DNA of 64,000 nucleotides from Paenarthrobacter ureafaciens (GTDB taxonomy: Bacteria > Actinomycetota > Actinomycetes > Actinomycetales > Micrococcaceae): positions 1,178,001-1,242,000 of the forward strand of contig NZ_SBHM01000007.1 of NCBI RefSeq assembly GCF_004028095.1, given 5' to 3'. A program made the translations under genes and the position numbers. Positions 57,614-64,000 of this stretch are shown piece after piece. How positions within the stretch are numbered: the stretch's first letter is position 1; each line of letters begins with the position of its first letter. The notes beneath the pieces are model-generated. The model did not search any database, was not told the origin of the DNA, and was given only the letters and a program-made list of their open reading frames with translations.

Positions 57614-60148
57614 ATGGATTGTGACATCGAGCTGGAGATCGGCACCGGCTCAACACGCGGTGAGTACACGGTGCACGTGGTCCGTGCACCGGCGGGAGGC
57701 CACGCATCAGGCCGGTTCACCCTTGACATCGACGGCATCCAAGGCAGGCTCCCCCAGCTGGAAGCCACCGTCCTTGCCTCCGCCGTAGCGGCCCGGAGAA
57801 CACTCCCTGTTGCCGAAGTCGCCGTTCGGGAAGTTGGCCAGCAACTGTTCCAAGCGCTGTTCACCCGTGAGGTGTACGGCACTTACCGCGCCAGCCTGGG
57901 CGCAGCGCAGCATGCCGGCCAACAACTCCGCGTGGTCCTGCGGCTGGCTGCCCCCGAGCTGGCCACCATGCCGTGGGAAACGCTGTTCGACCCCGAAACG
58001 GAAACCTACCTCTGCCAGACCGAGCCCCTGCTCCGGCACATCCCGGCCCCGGACTACAACCAGAACCCGTTGGATGTCGCCCCGCCGCTGCGGATCCTCG
58101 GCATCGTCGCCTCGCCCCGCGACCTCCCCGCCCTCGACGTCCAGGCGGAGAAGGACCATCTGGCCCAGGCTCTGGCGGGTCCTGGCGATGAGGGCCGCGT
58201 GGAACTCGTCTGGACCAGGAGCGGCACGTGGGATGACGTCCAGTCAATGCTCCTCGCCGGACCATGGCACGTGGTCCACTTCGTTGGACACGGCGACTAC
58301 GACTCCCGCACGGATGAGGGCCGCATCGCGCTGGTGGGCAACGACGGCCGCGCCGCGATGGTCCGCGCCGTCAGGCTGATGGCCCTCCTTAGCGTGGCCG
58401 CTCCCCGGCCGCGCCTGGTGGTGTTGAACTCGTGCTCCTCGGGTGAGATGGGACAGACGGATCTCTTCTCCGGCACAGCCTCGGCCCTGGTCAGGAGCGG
58501 CATCGGAGCTGTGGCAGCCATGCAGTTCGCCATCAGCGACTCCGCCGCCATCGCCTTTGCACACGGCTTTTACGCGGCCATTGCAAACGGCCGCACAGTG
58601 GACGAAGCCGCCCGGATCGGCCGCATTTCCGTCATGGCGAGCCCCGACGGCACTCTCGAATGGGTCACGCCCGCACTGTACGTCCGCGGCGGTTCAACGC
58701 AACTGTTCTCGCTGCAGGGCACCCCGAGCGGGCGGCCCCCGGCGGAACGCACGACGCCGACAAGGGCCTCGGGCGGTCAGTCCGCCTCCGTGTCGTCCGC
58801 TTACACAGCCATCCCCCACGAGTCAGTCCTCCCAGCCGACTCCCCGGGTCCCGCAACCACCAAACCACTGCCGGAAAGCGAAACCGCGCGGGCAACAACC
58901 TCCGGCACGGACCTGGACCAAGTCCGGCGGAGGGCGCAACTGCGTGCCTTGTATGTGGAGGCGTCGGCCGAGCTGCGGGCCAAACACTACGAACAAGCGC
59001 TCGAATCCTTCAACGACCTCCTGACCCTGGAGCCCGGTTACCGGGATGCTGTGGCTCTCAGGGACACCGCAAGCAGGCGGCTCACTGAAGAACGGGCCTA
59101 CCGGGACGCCACGGCTGCGGAGGAATCCGGGGATTGGATTGCAGCAGCAGAAGGCTTCGCGAAGCTGCTGGACAGCCCCCAGTACCCGGACGCTGCGCGG
59201 CGCAAGGAAGGCTGCGAGCGCAAGCAACGCATCTCCGACCTCCAAGGAGAGCTCCGCTACCACCACTCCAAAGGTTCGTGGGAGGCGGTGATCGATGTCG
59301 CCAAGGAGCTCAGGACCCTCGATCCGGGGGCCGCGGATCCGGACGGTCTCACCACCGCAGCGAAGGCGGAGCTCAGTAAGGCCGCCCCGGAGAGCGCCGC
59401 GGAGGATATCGCGGACGAAGAGCGCGGATCCTACACCGCAAGCGATCTCCCTGCCCTTAAGAGGCAGGCCGGCGCCCAACCCAAAGAGAAGGCACCTGGG
59501 CTCGTGCCGCCGTCGGGCCCTGACGAACCGGTGTGGAAACCGGCCCGGCGGCCACACCTGCCTCTCGCCGGCGCCACCATCGCCTGGGCGGGTGCAACGT
59601 TGGCAACCGCCGGCGGTGTGGGCGCCGGCTTCGTGGTGTTCTTCATGTGGTTCGACCAGAATTACTGGCAGGACAACGGCGGCGACATCGTGCTCCGCAT
59701 CGTCTACGGCGTGGTCACGGCGTTCGGCTATCTGCTACTCGTGATCGCCGGCCTTCCGGATCGGTCAGCGCAGGGACGGCTGGCGATGACCTGCCTGGTG
59801 GTCTCGCAAGGCGTGTTCGGACTGGCCGGACTTAACTACACGGTTGAGGTAGCCGCCGTCATCGGCAGCTTTGCCGTTGCGGGTTCCGGACTCTGGGCCG
59901 GAGTGCTTGCCATGAAGTATCCCGCGCAGCAGACGATGGCCTGGCTTCTGCTGTTGCCTACCGTCCTGCTGCCCATCATTTGGATCCAAGGGAAGGGCGT
60001 GTTCCTGGTGAGTTGGTACATGTCTCAGGCGTTGCCGTTGCTGTTGCACCTGATCCTGCTGTGCGGGGCTGGTATCGCTTTCCTTGTCACTGCACAGCGC
60101 ACCGCGAGCGTCGGGGGCGTGGGCATGGTCATCAAGGACGCGTCATGA
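57614..60148 (+). CDS. CHAT-domain caspase-like protein with TPR-like region and six TM helices
   Basis: 844 residues. The N-terminal part (about 1-370) is a CHAT peptidase domain: lead-in TMPWETLFDPETETYLC, catalytic His226 in VHFVGHGDYD, catalytic Cys274 in VVLNSCSSGEMG, and the closing GIGAVAAMQFAISDSAAIAFAHGFY. A low-complexity linker (about 371-430) leads to TPR-like helices (about 435-590; YEQALESFNDLLTLEPGYRDA and GDWIAAAEGFAKLL). The C-terminus holds six hydrophobic segments from about 651 to 828, so the protease faces the cytoplasm from the membrane. It overlaps the Trypco1 gene (ATGA). CHAT proteins act in bacterial conflict and programmed death responses; the substrate here is unknown. 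Confidence 0.88.
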   Translation: MDCDIELEIGTGSTRGEYTVHVVRAPAGGHASGRFTLDIDGIQGRLPQLEATVLASAVAARRTLPVAEVAVREVGQQLFQALFTREVYGTYRASLGAAQHAGQQLRVVLRLAAPELATMPWETLFDPETETYLCQTEPLLRHIPAPDYNQNPLDVAPPLRILGIVASPRDLPALDVQAEKDHLAQALAGPGDEGRVELVWTRSGTWDDVQSMLLAGPWHVVHFVGHGDYDSRTDEGRIALVGNDGRAAMVRAVRLMALLSVAAPRPRLVVLNSCSSGEMGQTDLFSGTASALVRSGIGAVAAMQFAISDSAAIAFAHGFYAAIANGRTVDEAARIGRISVMASPDGTLEWVTPALYVRGGSTQLFSLQGTPSGRPPAERTTPTRASGGQSASVSSAYTAIPHESVLPADSPGPATTKPLPESETARATTSGTDLDQVRRRAQLRALYVEASAELRAKHYEQALESFNDLLTLEPGYRDAVALRDTASRRLTEERAYRDATAAEESGDWIAAAEGFAKLLDSPQYPDAARRKEGCERKQRISDLQGELRYHHSKGSWEAVIDVAKELRTLDPGAADPDGLTTAAKAELSKAAPESAAEDIADEERGSYTASDLPALKRQAGAQPKEKAPGLVPPSGPDEPVWKPARRPHLPLAGATIAWAGATLATAGGVGAGFVVFFMWFDQNYWQDNGGDIVLRIVYGVVTAFGYLLLVIAGLPDRSAQGRLAMTCLVVSQGVFGLAGLNYTVEVAAVIGSFAVAGSGLWAGVLAMKYPAQQTMAWLLLLPTVLLPIIWIQGKGVFLVSWYMSQALPLLLHLILLCGAGIAFLVTAQRTASVGGVGMVIKDAS

Positions 60149-60492
60149 GCCGCTTGGTTGAGTTCGCCACGGACGACGGCGGCACCGTGGTTGTGGAGGT
60201 GGCCAGCACGGCCGGGAGCTTGGTGACCAGGGGCGGGGATCACGCAGCCGAGCATTCGGGGGTATTTGCCCGGGCCCAGCAGACGTTCCAGCGGGCGCTC
60301 GAGCACGTCAGGCCGGCAGTCCAAGGCGTCATCGACGAACTGCTGAGCTTGGAGAACCGGCCGGATGAGGTGAGTGTGGAGTTCGGCATCGACCTCCATG
60401 CCGAGGCCGGCGCATTCATTGCTTCGGCAAGCACGGCGTCCAACTTCAAGGTCCGCCTCACGTGGAACAAGCCTCCCAACCCTCCCAACTAG
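60145..60492 (+). CDS. Trypco1 (CU044_2847-family) protein
   Basis: 115 residues matching the trypsin-co-occurring domain 1 pattern: short beta strands (LVEFATDDGGTVVVEV), a helix (AQQTFQRALEHVRPAVQGVIDELL), then PDEVSVEFGIDLHAEAGAFIAS and a final FKVRLTW strand. Trypco domains are encoded beside trypsin-like or CHAT proteases in predicted NTP-dependent conflict systems and are thought to be partners or targets of the protease. Here it is translationally coupled to the CHAT gene. Confidence 0.82.
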   Translation: MSRLVEFATDDGGTVVVEVASTAGSLVTRGGDHAAEHSGVFARAQQTFQRALEHVRPAVQGVIDELLSLENRPDEVSVEFGIDLHAEAGAFIASASTASNFKVRLTWNKPPNPPN

Positions 60493-60504
60493 GTCGCAAT
60501 AGTG

Positions 60505-60519
60505 CGCGTTTTGAGCGCC
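60505..60519. repeat. 15-bp target-site duplication, left copy
   Basis: CGCGTTTTGAGCGCC directly before the insertion sequence; identical to 61969-61983 directly after it. Confidence 0.9.
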
Positions 60520-61968
60520 TGTCATGTCTCATGACCTTGTAGACACTTCATGTCTCATGACTTCGTGGACGGTTGTTGTCTCACGACTGTGTGGACACTT
60601 CGTCTTGGGACTTTGTTTGTCGGCCTCTGCGGGGCGGGTACTTTGTTCGTTTCTTGCGGGTGCCTTGTGGGTCTGCGACGACTCCTGAGGGTTTTCCGTT
60701 GCCGACGTAGGTGGTTCCGTGCGGAGGTCTGGGGTGAGTGATGATCTCGGTGCCTTGTGCTCCGAAGAACATGATGGTGGTGTCGTCGTAGATGATGTGC
60801 ACGGTGGTGCCGGTGTGTTCTTTGCCCATTTTGAAGTGGGTTCCTAGGATCGTCACGGACCCGTTCCGGTTCACTGTTCGGTGCGCGCTTTGCCTGTCCG
60901 TTGCGGGCGTGACTTGCTCAGGAACGGTTGGCGGGGGCGTTTTCGGGGTGGCGTTCCAGGCCTCATAGGGCGTCGTTCCCGCGGGTAGGCCTTGATGTTC
61001 GCGTTCGTTGTTGTAGTAGAGATCGAAAGCGTCGACCTGCAGTTGCAGGGCAGCCATTGAAGGGGCCGGGAGTTGCCTGTGCAGGTATCGGTGCAGGGTT
61101 TGGTGGAAGCGTTCGTTCTTGCCTTGGGTGGTGGGTTTGTAGGGTTTGCCCGTTATCGGTTCGATGCCTTTGGCTTTGAGGAACTCCACGAGGGCCCCGG
61201 TGCGGCCGCGGCGGGTGGGATTCAGTGCCGAGCCGTTGTCGGAAAGGAACTTCTGCGGTGCTCCGTGGCGTTCGATGGCCTGGGTAACGACGGCGATTGC
61301 GGCGGCGCTGGTTTCGCCGGGTGCGACCAGGGACGCCAGCGCCAAACGCGAATGATCATCGATGAGTTGGAAGATGGCTACCTTCTTGCCGCTGGCGAGC
61401 TGCCATTCGGTCGAGTCGATTTGCCAGCACGCGTTGGGTTGCGGATAGACGAACCTTTTGTAGGCGCTTCGAGGCTTCTTCCGCGGTTCGGGCATCACGA
61501 CACCGGCCCGGGAAAAGATCCTGGCCACGGTGGCACGCGAGGGCGGTGTGAAGCCTTGTCGTGAGAGCTTCGCGATGACAGAAAGCGGACCGTGGTCCTG
61601 CCCGCTCTCCTGCAGTTCCGCCCGGGTACCGAGCAGCAACTCGATCATCGCCTGTGGGGTCAGGGCCGGCATGGTTCTTGGAATCGTGGGCTTTTTCTCC
61701 AATGCCTTCACCGGCCCCACCTCGGCAGCCGCCGCCCGGACCCGGTAGAACCAGGCCCGGGAGACATTGTGCTTCCTGCAGAACGCAGTAACCGCGCCTC
61801 TGGGCGAATCCTCGGACCACGTTGCCACAGCATGCCGGATCTTGATGTCCGGTTGGGGTTTGCTCATGCATAGCAGCAAACCCGCAAGCTAAGTGTCCAC
61901 GATGTCCTGAGACAGAGTGTCTACGAAGTCATGAGACAGAACTGTCTATTAAGTCATGAGACTCCACA
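60520..61968 (-). mobile_element. IS481-family insertion sequence (1449 bp)
   Basis: Ends read inward as TGTCATGTCTCATGAC (left) and TGTGGAGTCTCATGAC (right), 13 of 16 identical, with the TGT terminus usual for IS481. Further TGTCTC-type repeats follow inside both ends at about 27-bp steps (left at 60528, 60550 and 60577; right near 61935 and 61910), probably transposase binding sites. Flanked by perfect 15-bp direct repeats, so it is a single clean insertion. It carries one transposase gene. Confidence 0.9.
60581..61867 (-). CDS. IS481-family DDE transposase
   Basis: 428 residues. An N-terminal helix-turn-helix (RHAVATWSEDSPRGAVTAFCRKHNVSRAWFYRVRA), then the integrase core: first Asp in ACWQIDSTEW, second Asp in KFLSDNGSALN, and Glu in GKNERFHQTLHRYL. 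A C-terminal extension follows the core (SVTILGTHFKMGKEHTG onward). The reading frame is intact, so the element may be active. ATG at 61867 gives MSKPQPDIK; a start four codons earlier is possible. Confidence 0.92.
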   Translation of the reverse strand: MSKPQPDIKIRHAVATWSEDSPRGAVTAFCRKHNVSRAWFYRVRAAAAEVGPVKALEKKPTIPRTMPALTPQAMIELLLGTRAELQESGQDHGPLSVIAKLSRQGFTPPSRATVARIFSRAGVVMPEPRKKPRSAYKRFVYPQPNACWQIDSTEWQLASGKKVAIFQLIDDHSRLALASLVAPGETSAAAIAVVTQAIERHGAPQKFLSDNGSALNPTRRGRTGALVEFLKAKGIEPITGKPYKPTTQGKNERFHQTLHRYLHRQLPAPSMAALQLQVDAFDLYYNNEREHQGLPAGTTPYEAWNATPKTPPPTVPEQVTPATDRQSAHRTVNRNGSVTILGTHFKMGKEHTGTTVHIIYDDTTIMFFGAQGTEIITHPRPPHGTTYVGNGKPSGVVADPQGTRKKRTKYPPRRGRQTKSQDEVSTQS

Positions 61969-61983
61969 CGCGTTTTGAGCGCC
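61969..61983. repeat. 15-bp target-site duplication, right copy
   Basis: Identical to 60505-60519. Just beyond it, AACGCGCA (61987-61994) is the complement of TGCGCGTT (60503-60510), so the insertion split a hairpin. Confidence 0.9.
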
Positions 61984-62059
61984 CATAACGCGCACAAATG
62001 CGACTCAGTTGGGGGACGGTCGGCCTGTTCAAGGGCACACTGCAGCGCAACAATAAGGT

Positions 62060-62566
62060 ATGGCTGGCGAAGATTTCAGCGGACGCATTCCTTTGGTTGT
62101 AGGCGTGTTGCCGGATCAGCACGTGGAGGTCCTGCAGACCGCCCGGGCATTGGCTGAGCAGCTCGGCGTGCCCTTGGTCTGCGCATATGTGGACGAGGCA
62201 AGTTACCTCGTGGAATGGGATCCGTCGCGGGAGACCCACAGGATGTCTTTGCACCCGGAGAAGGACGACGAGGACGTGGCCGCCATCCGGAAGGGACTCG
62301 GCAAGGCAATCGCAGAAGCCATGGACGGCGGCTCGGCAGACTGGACGTTGCGACTGCTGGCGGGTGATCCGGCCCGGGCGCTGGGTCGGCTCGCCGAGGA
62401 CATCAAAGCATCAATGATCATCGTCGGCACTCCCGAGCCCGGACTTGGGCACCGGATCTCCGAGGCATTGAACGGTTCGGTGGCCGCGTGGTTGAGCCAC
62501 CACCAGCGCCGGCCGGTGTTGATCGTGCCGCAGAAAAAGCGGCCGGAAAACACCTCGGGAAACTAA
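62060..62566 (+). CDS. Universal stress protein (UspA) family protein
   Basis: 168 residues, single Usp domain: IPLVVGVLPDQHVEVLQTARALAEQLGVPLVCAYV opening, and a nucleotide-loop-like end IIVGTPEPGLGHRISEALNGSVAAWLSHHQRRPVLIVP. The usual GxxGxGxxS ATP motif is modified (GTPEPGLGHRIS), so ATP binding is uncertain. AAGGT precedes the ATG. A strong terminator follows. Confidence 0.85.
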   Translation: MAGEDFSGRIPLVVGVLPDQHVEVLQTARALAEQLGVPLVCAYVDEASYLVEWDPSRETHRMSLHPEKDDEDVAAIRKGLGKAIAEAMDGGSADWTLRLLAGDPARALGRLAEDIKASMIIVGTPEPGLGHRISEALNGSVAAWLSHHQRRPVLIVPQKKRPENTSGN

Positions 62567-62657
62567 AGCGAAAGTACTAATTCCAAGTGGTGGCAATGCT
62601 GTCACACCCAACGTAGAGTTGTTACTGCAGGTCAGCGTAAGCGCCTGCCACAAGGCT

Positions 62658-62700
62658 GCTCCGGAGTGCGTATCCCCCAATAACGCACTCCGGAGCTTTT
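62658..62700 (+). terminator. Rho-independent terminator of the Usp gene
   Basis: Perfect 14-bp stem (62658-62671 with 62683-62696), 11-base loop, followed by TTTTGTTT on the plus strand. Confidence 0.85.
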
Positions 62701-62767
62701 GTTTAAGCCAATTTGTGCCGGGTGCCTTCCGGATCCGCGTGCCGCCACCACCTGCTTTGGGCGTGAA

Positions 62768-62808
62768 AATGGCCCCGACTGCCGCTCTCACGGCGTGTCG
62801 GGGCCATT
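62768..62808 (-). terminator. Terminator of the GntP-family gene
   Basis: Perfect 12-bp stem (62768-62779 with 62797-62808), 17-base loop that itself contains a GCCG/CGGC pair. On the minus strand the stem is followed by TTTTCAC. Confidence 0.75.
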
Positions 62809-62877
62809 CTGCTTTCAAAGTGGGTGGTGAAGGTACGGGCGAAAAGCACGACGGCGGCACCCACCAACCCGGGCGGC

Positions 62878-64000
62878 TTACCTCACGAACGTGTACAGCA
62901 GGGCCGCCATGCCGAAGCCCACAATGGACAGGACTGTTTCCAGGACGGTCCAGGTCTTCAGGGTGTCCTTCACTGACATGTTGAAGTACTTGGAGATGAT
63001 CCAGAACCCGCCGTCGTTGACGTGGCTGGCGATGATGGATCCCGAGGAGATGGCCACAACAATCAGGGCGAGCTGCGGCTGGCTGTATCCGGAGGCGAGG
63101 CTCGGCGCGAGGATGCCACCGGTGGTCACGATCGCCACCGTGGCCGATCCCTGTGCGATGCGCATGCCGGCGCTGATCACGAAGGCCGAAAGGATGATGG
63201 GAAGGCCCGCCTGGGACAATGTGTCCGCAACAGCCTTGCCGACGCCGGTGGCTGAGAGGACGGCCCCGAAGAACGCGCCGGCACCGACCACCAGCAGGAT
63301 CATGCCCACGGGCCGCAGTGAGGAACCGGTGATCTCGCTTAGTTCGGTGGCGGTCATGCCGCGGCGGATGCCCAGGAGCCACATGGCCAGGAGCACGGCA
63401 ACGGTCAGCGCAATGGCCGGGTTGCCGAAGAACTGGAGGGTGTCGCGGAAGGCGCCGGCCGGGACGAAAATGTTGCCGAAGGTGCCGCCGAGGATGAGGA
63501 TCATGGGCAGGCCGATGGCCAGGAGAACCAGGCCAATGGAGGGTTCGTGTCCGCGGGCAGTGTCCGCCTCCTCGATGATGCGGTCCTCGGGAACGTGGAC
63601 CATCACACGCTTCCCGATCCACGTGCCCCACAGAATACCGGAGGCGAACCAAGCGGGGATGCCGCAGATGAGGCCCATGAGGATGATCCAGCCGAGGTCC
63701 ACGTGGAACAAGCCGGCCGCAGCAACGGGTCCGGGGTGCGGGGGAAGGAAGGCGTGGGTCACGGAGAGGCCGGCCAGCAGCGGCAGGGCATACAGCGCGA
63801 GGGACTTGCCGCCGCGGATCGCCGCAACGTACACCAGCGGTGCGAGCACGAAGATGCCGATGTCGAAGAACACGGGATGCCCAGCACAAAGCCGGTGATA
63901 CCCATGGCGAGCGGCGTTCCCTTCTCGCCGAAAATCTTCACCAGCCGGCCAAGGAGCACCTCGGCACCGCCGGACCGTTCGAGGATCGCGCCAAGGACAG
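62878..64000 (-). pseudogene. GntP-family gluconate transporter, frameshifted and 5' truncated by the window
   Basis: Two reading frames together spell one GntP-family permease. From the right edge the frame gives a segment ending LAMGITGFVLGIP and then runs into unrelated sequence; one base later the frame VFFDIGIFVLAPLVY continues for 331 residues to the stop at 62878. The expected join GIP-VFFDIG needs one extra G at about 63873/63874 (CCCGTG instead of CCCGGTG). Conserved GntP features such as HAFLPPHPGPVAAAG and GSIIASHVNDGGFWI are intact. Either a recent pseudogene or a sequencing error. Confidence 0.85.

Larger units (their letters stand above)
62567..62877. other. Convergent 311-bp gap holding two terminators
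   Basis: Apart from the hairpins at 62658-62696 and 62768-62808 no gene, repeat or RNA was recognised here. Confidence 0.7.

Noticed and set aside
60520..60600. Regularly repeated TGTCTC-type units resembling a short CRISPR array
   Set aside because: They recur in inverted form at the other end of the IS, are degenerate, and have no cas genes nearby; best read as transposase binding sites.
1..64000. tRNA, rRNA or riboswitch
   Set aside because: No cloverleaf, rRNA-like stretch or recognisable riboswitch core was seen by eye; a covariance-model search would be needed to exclude small RNAs.

Overview
The window is high-GC DNA with short intergenic gaps, many ATGA/GTGA stop-start overlaps, GTG and TTG starts, lipoprotein binding proteins, an actinobacterial-type formylglycine-generating enzyme, CU044_2847/Trypco1 and CHAT proteins, and many IclR/GntR/ROK regulators. 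This fits an actinobacterium, most likely an Arthrobacter-like member of the Micrococcaceae (inference from gene content and composition; no rRNA or housekeeping marker is present). No tRNA, rRNA or CRISPR array was seen.

Layout. (1) 1-3242: an SsuABC/NMT1-type ABC importer, 5' end cut off. (2) 3262-8095: a GAF-PucR regulator divergent from a lactonase-like metallo-hydrolase, an FmdB-like zinc ribbon protein, a zinc alcohol dehydrogenase and a small protein. (3) 8103-8999: the C-terminal stub of a LacI regulator and a pair of DUF202 membrane proteins. (4) 9025-16549: a sulfatase island with a formylglycine-generating enzyme, ROK regulator, carbohydrate ABC importer without its own ATPase, cytoplasmic type I sulfatase and ArsR-like protein; matching dyads precede the regulator and the transporter. 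(5) 17037-25670: aromatic catabolism cluster A with an MHS transporter, AhpD/CMD protein, extradiol dioxygenase, FAH-family hydrolase, flavin hydroxylase, IclR regulator and a 4-hydroxyacetophenone-monooxygenase-type Baeyer-Villiger enzyme. (6) 25725-36032: a P450 with a phthalate-dioxygenase-type reductase, IclR regulator, SDR, aldehyde dehydrogenase, metallo-hydrolase, two MFS transporters and a second DUF202 pair; a 19-bp dyad occurs three times here. (7) 36457-49022: cluster B, two minus-strand operons (FAH hydrolase, hydroxylase, BVMO, esterase; and ABC importer, TetR, SDR, extradiol dioxygenase) linked by the same composite motif, with a GntR regulator between them. (8) 49144-55797: an mhp-like meta-cleavage operon (MhpB, C, D, SnoaL-like, HpaI-type aldolase, MhpA) and a divergent LLM flavoprotein. 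(9) 55843-60492: a LysR regulator, small proteins, and a CHAT caspase-like/TPR/six-TM protein translationally coupled to a Trypco1 protein, a candidate conflict or defence module. (10) 60520-61968: an IS481-type insertion sequence with a 15-bp target duplication, inserted into a hairpin. (11) 62060-64000: a universal stress protein and a GntP-family gluconate transporter broken by a frameshift.

As a whole the window reads as a catabolic island. Importers bring in aromatic or ketone substrates; P450 and BVMO/esterase steps release phenols; flavin hydroxylases make catechols; type I or type III extradiol dioxygenases open the ring; FAH hydrolases or MhpC/D plus an aldolase finish the breakdown. 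The actual substrates cannot be read from sequence.
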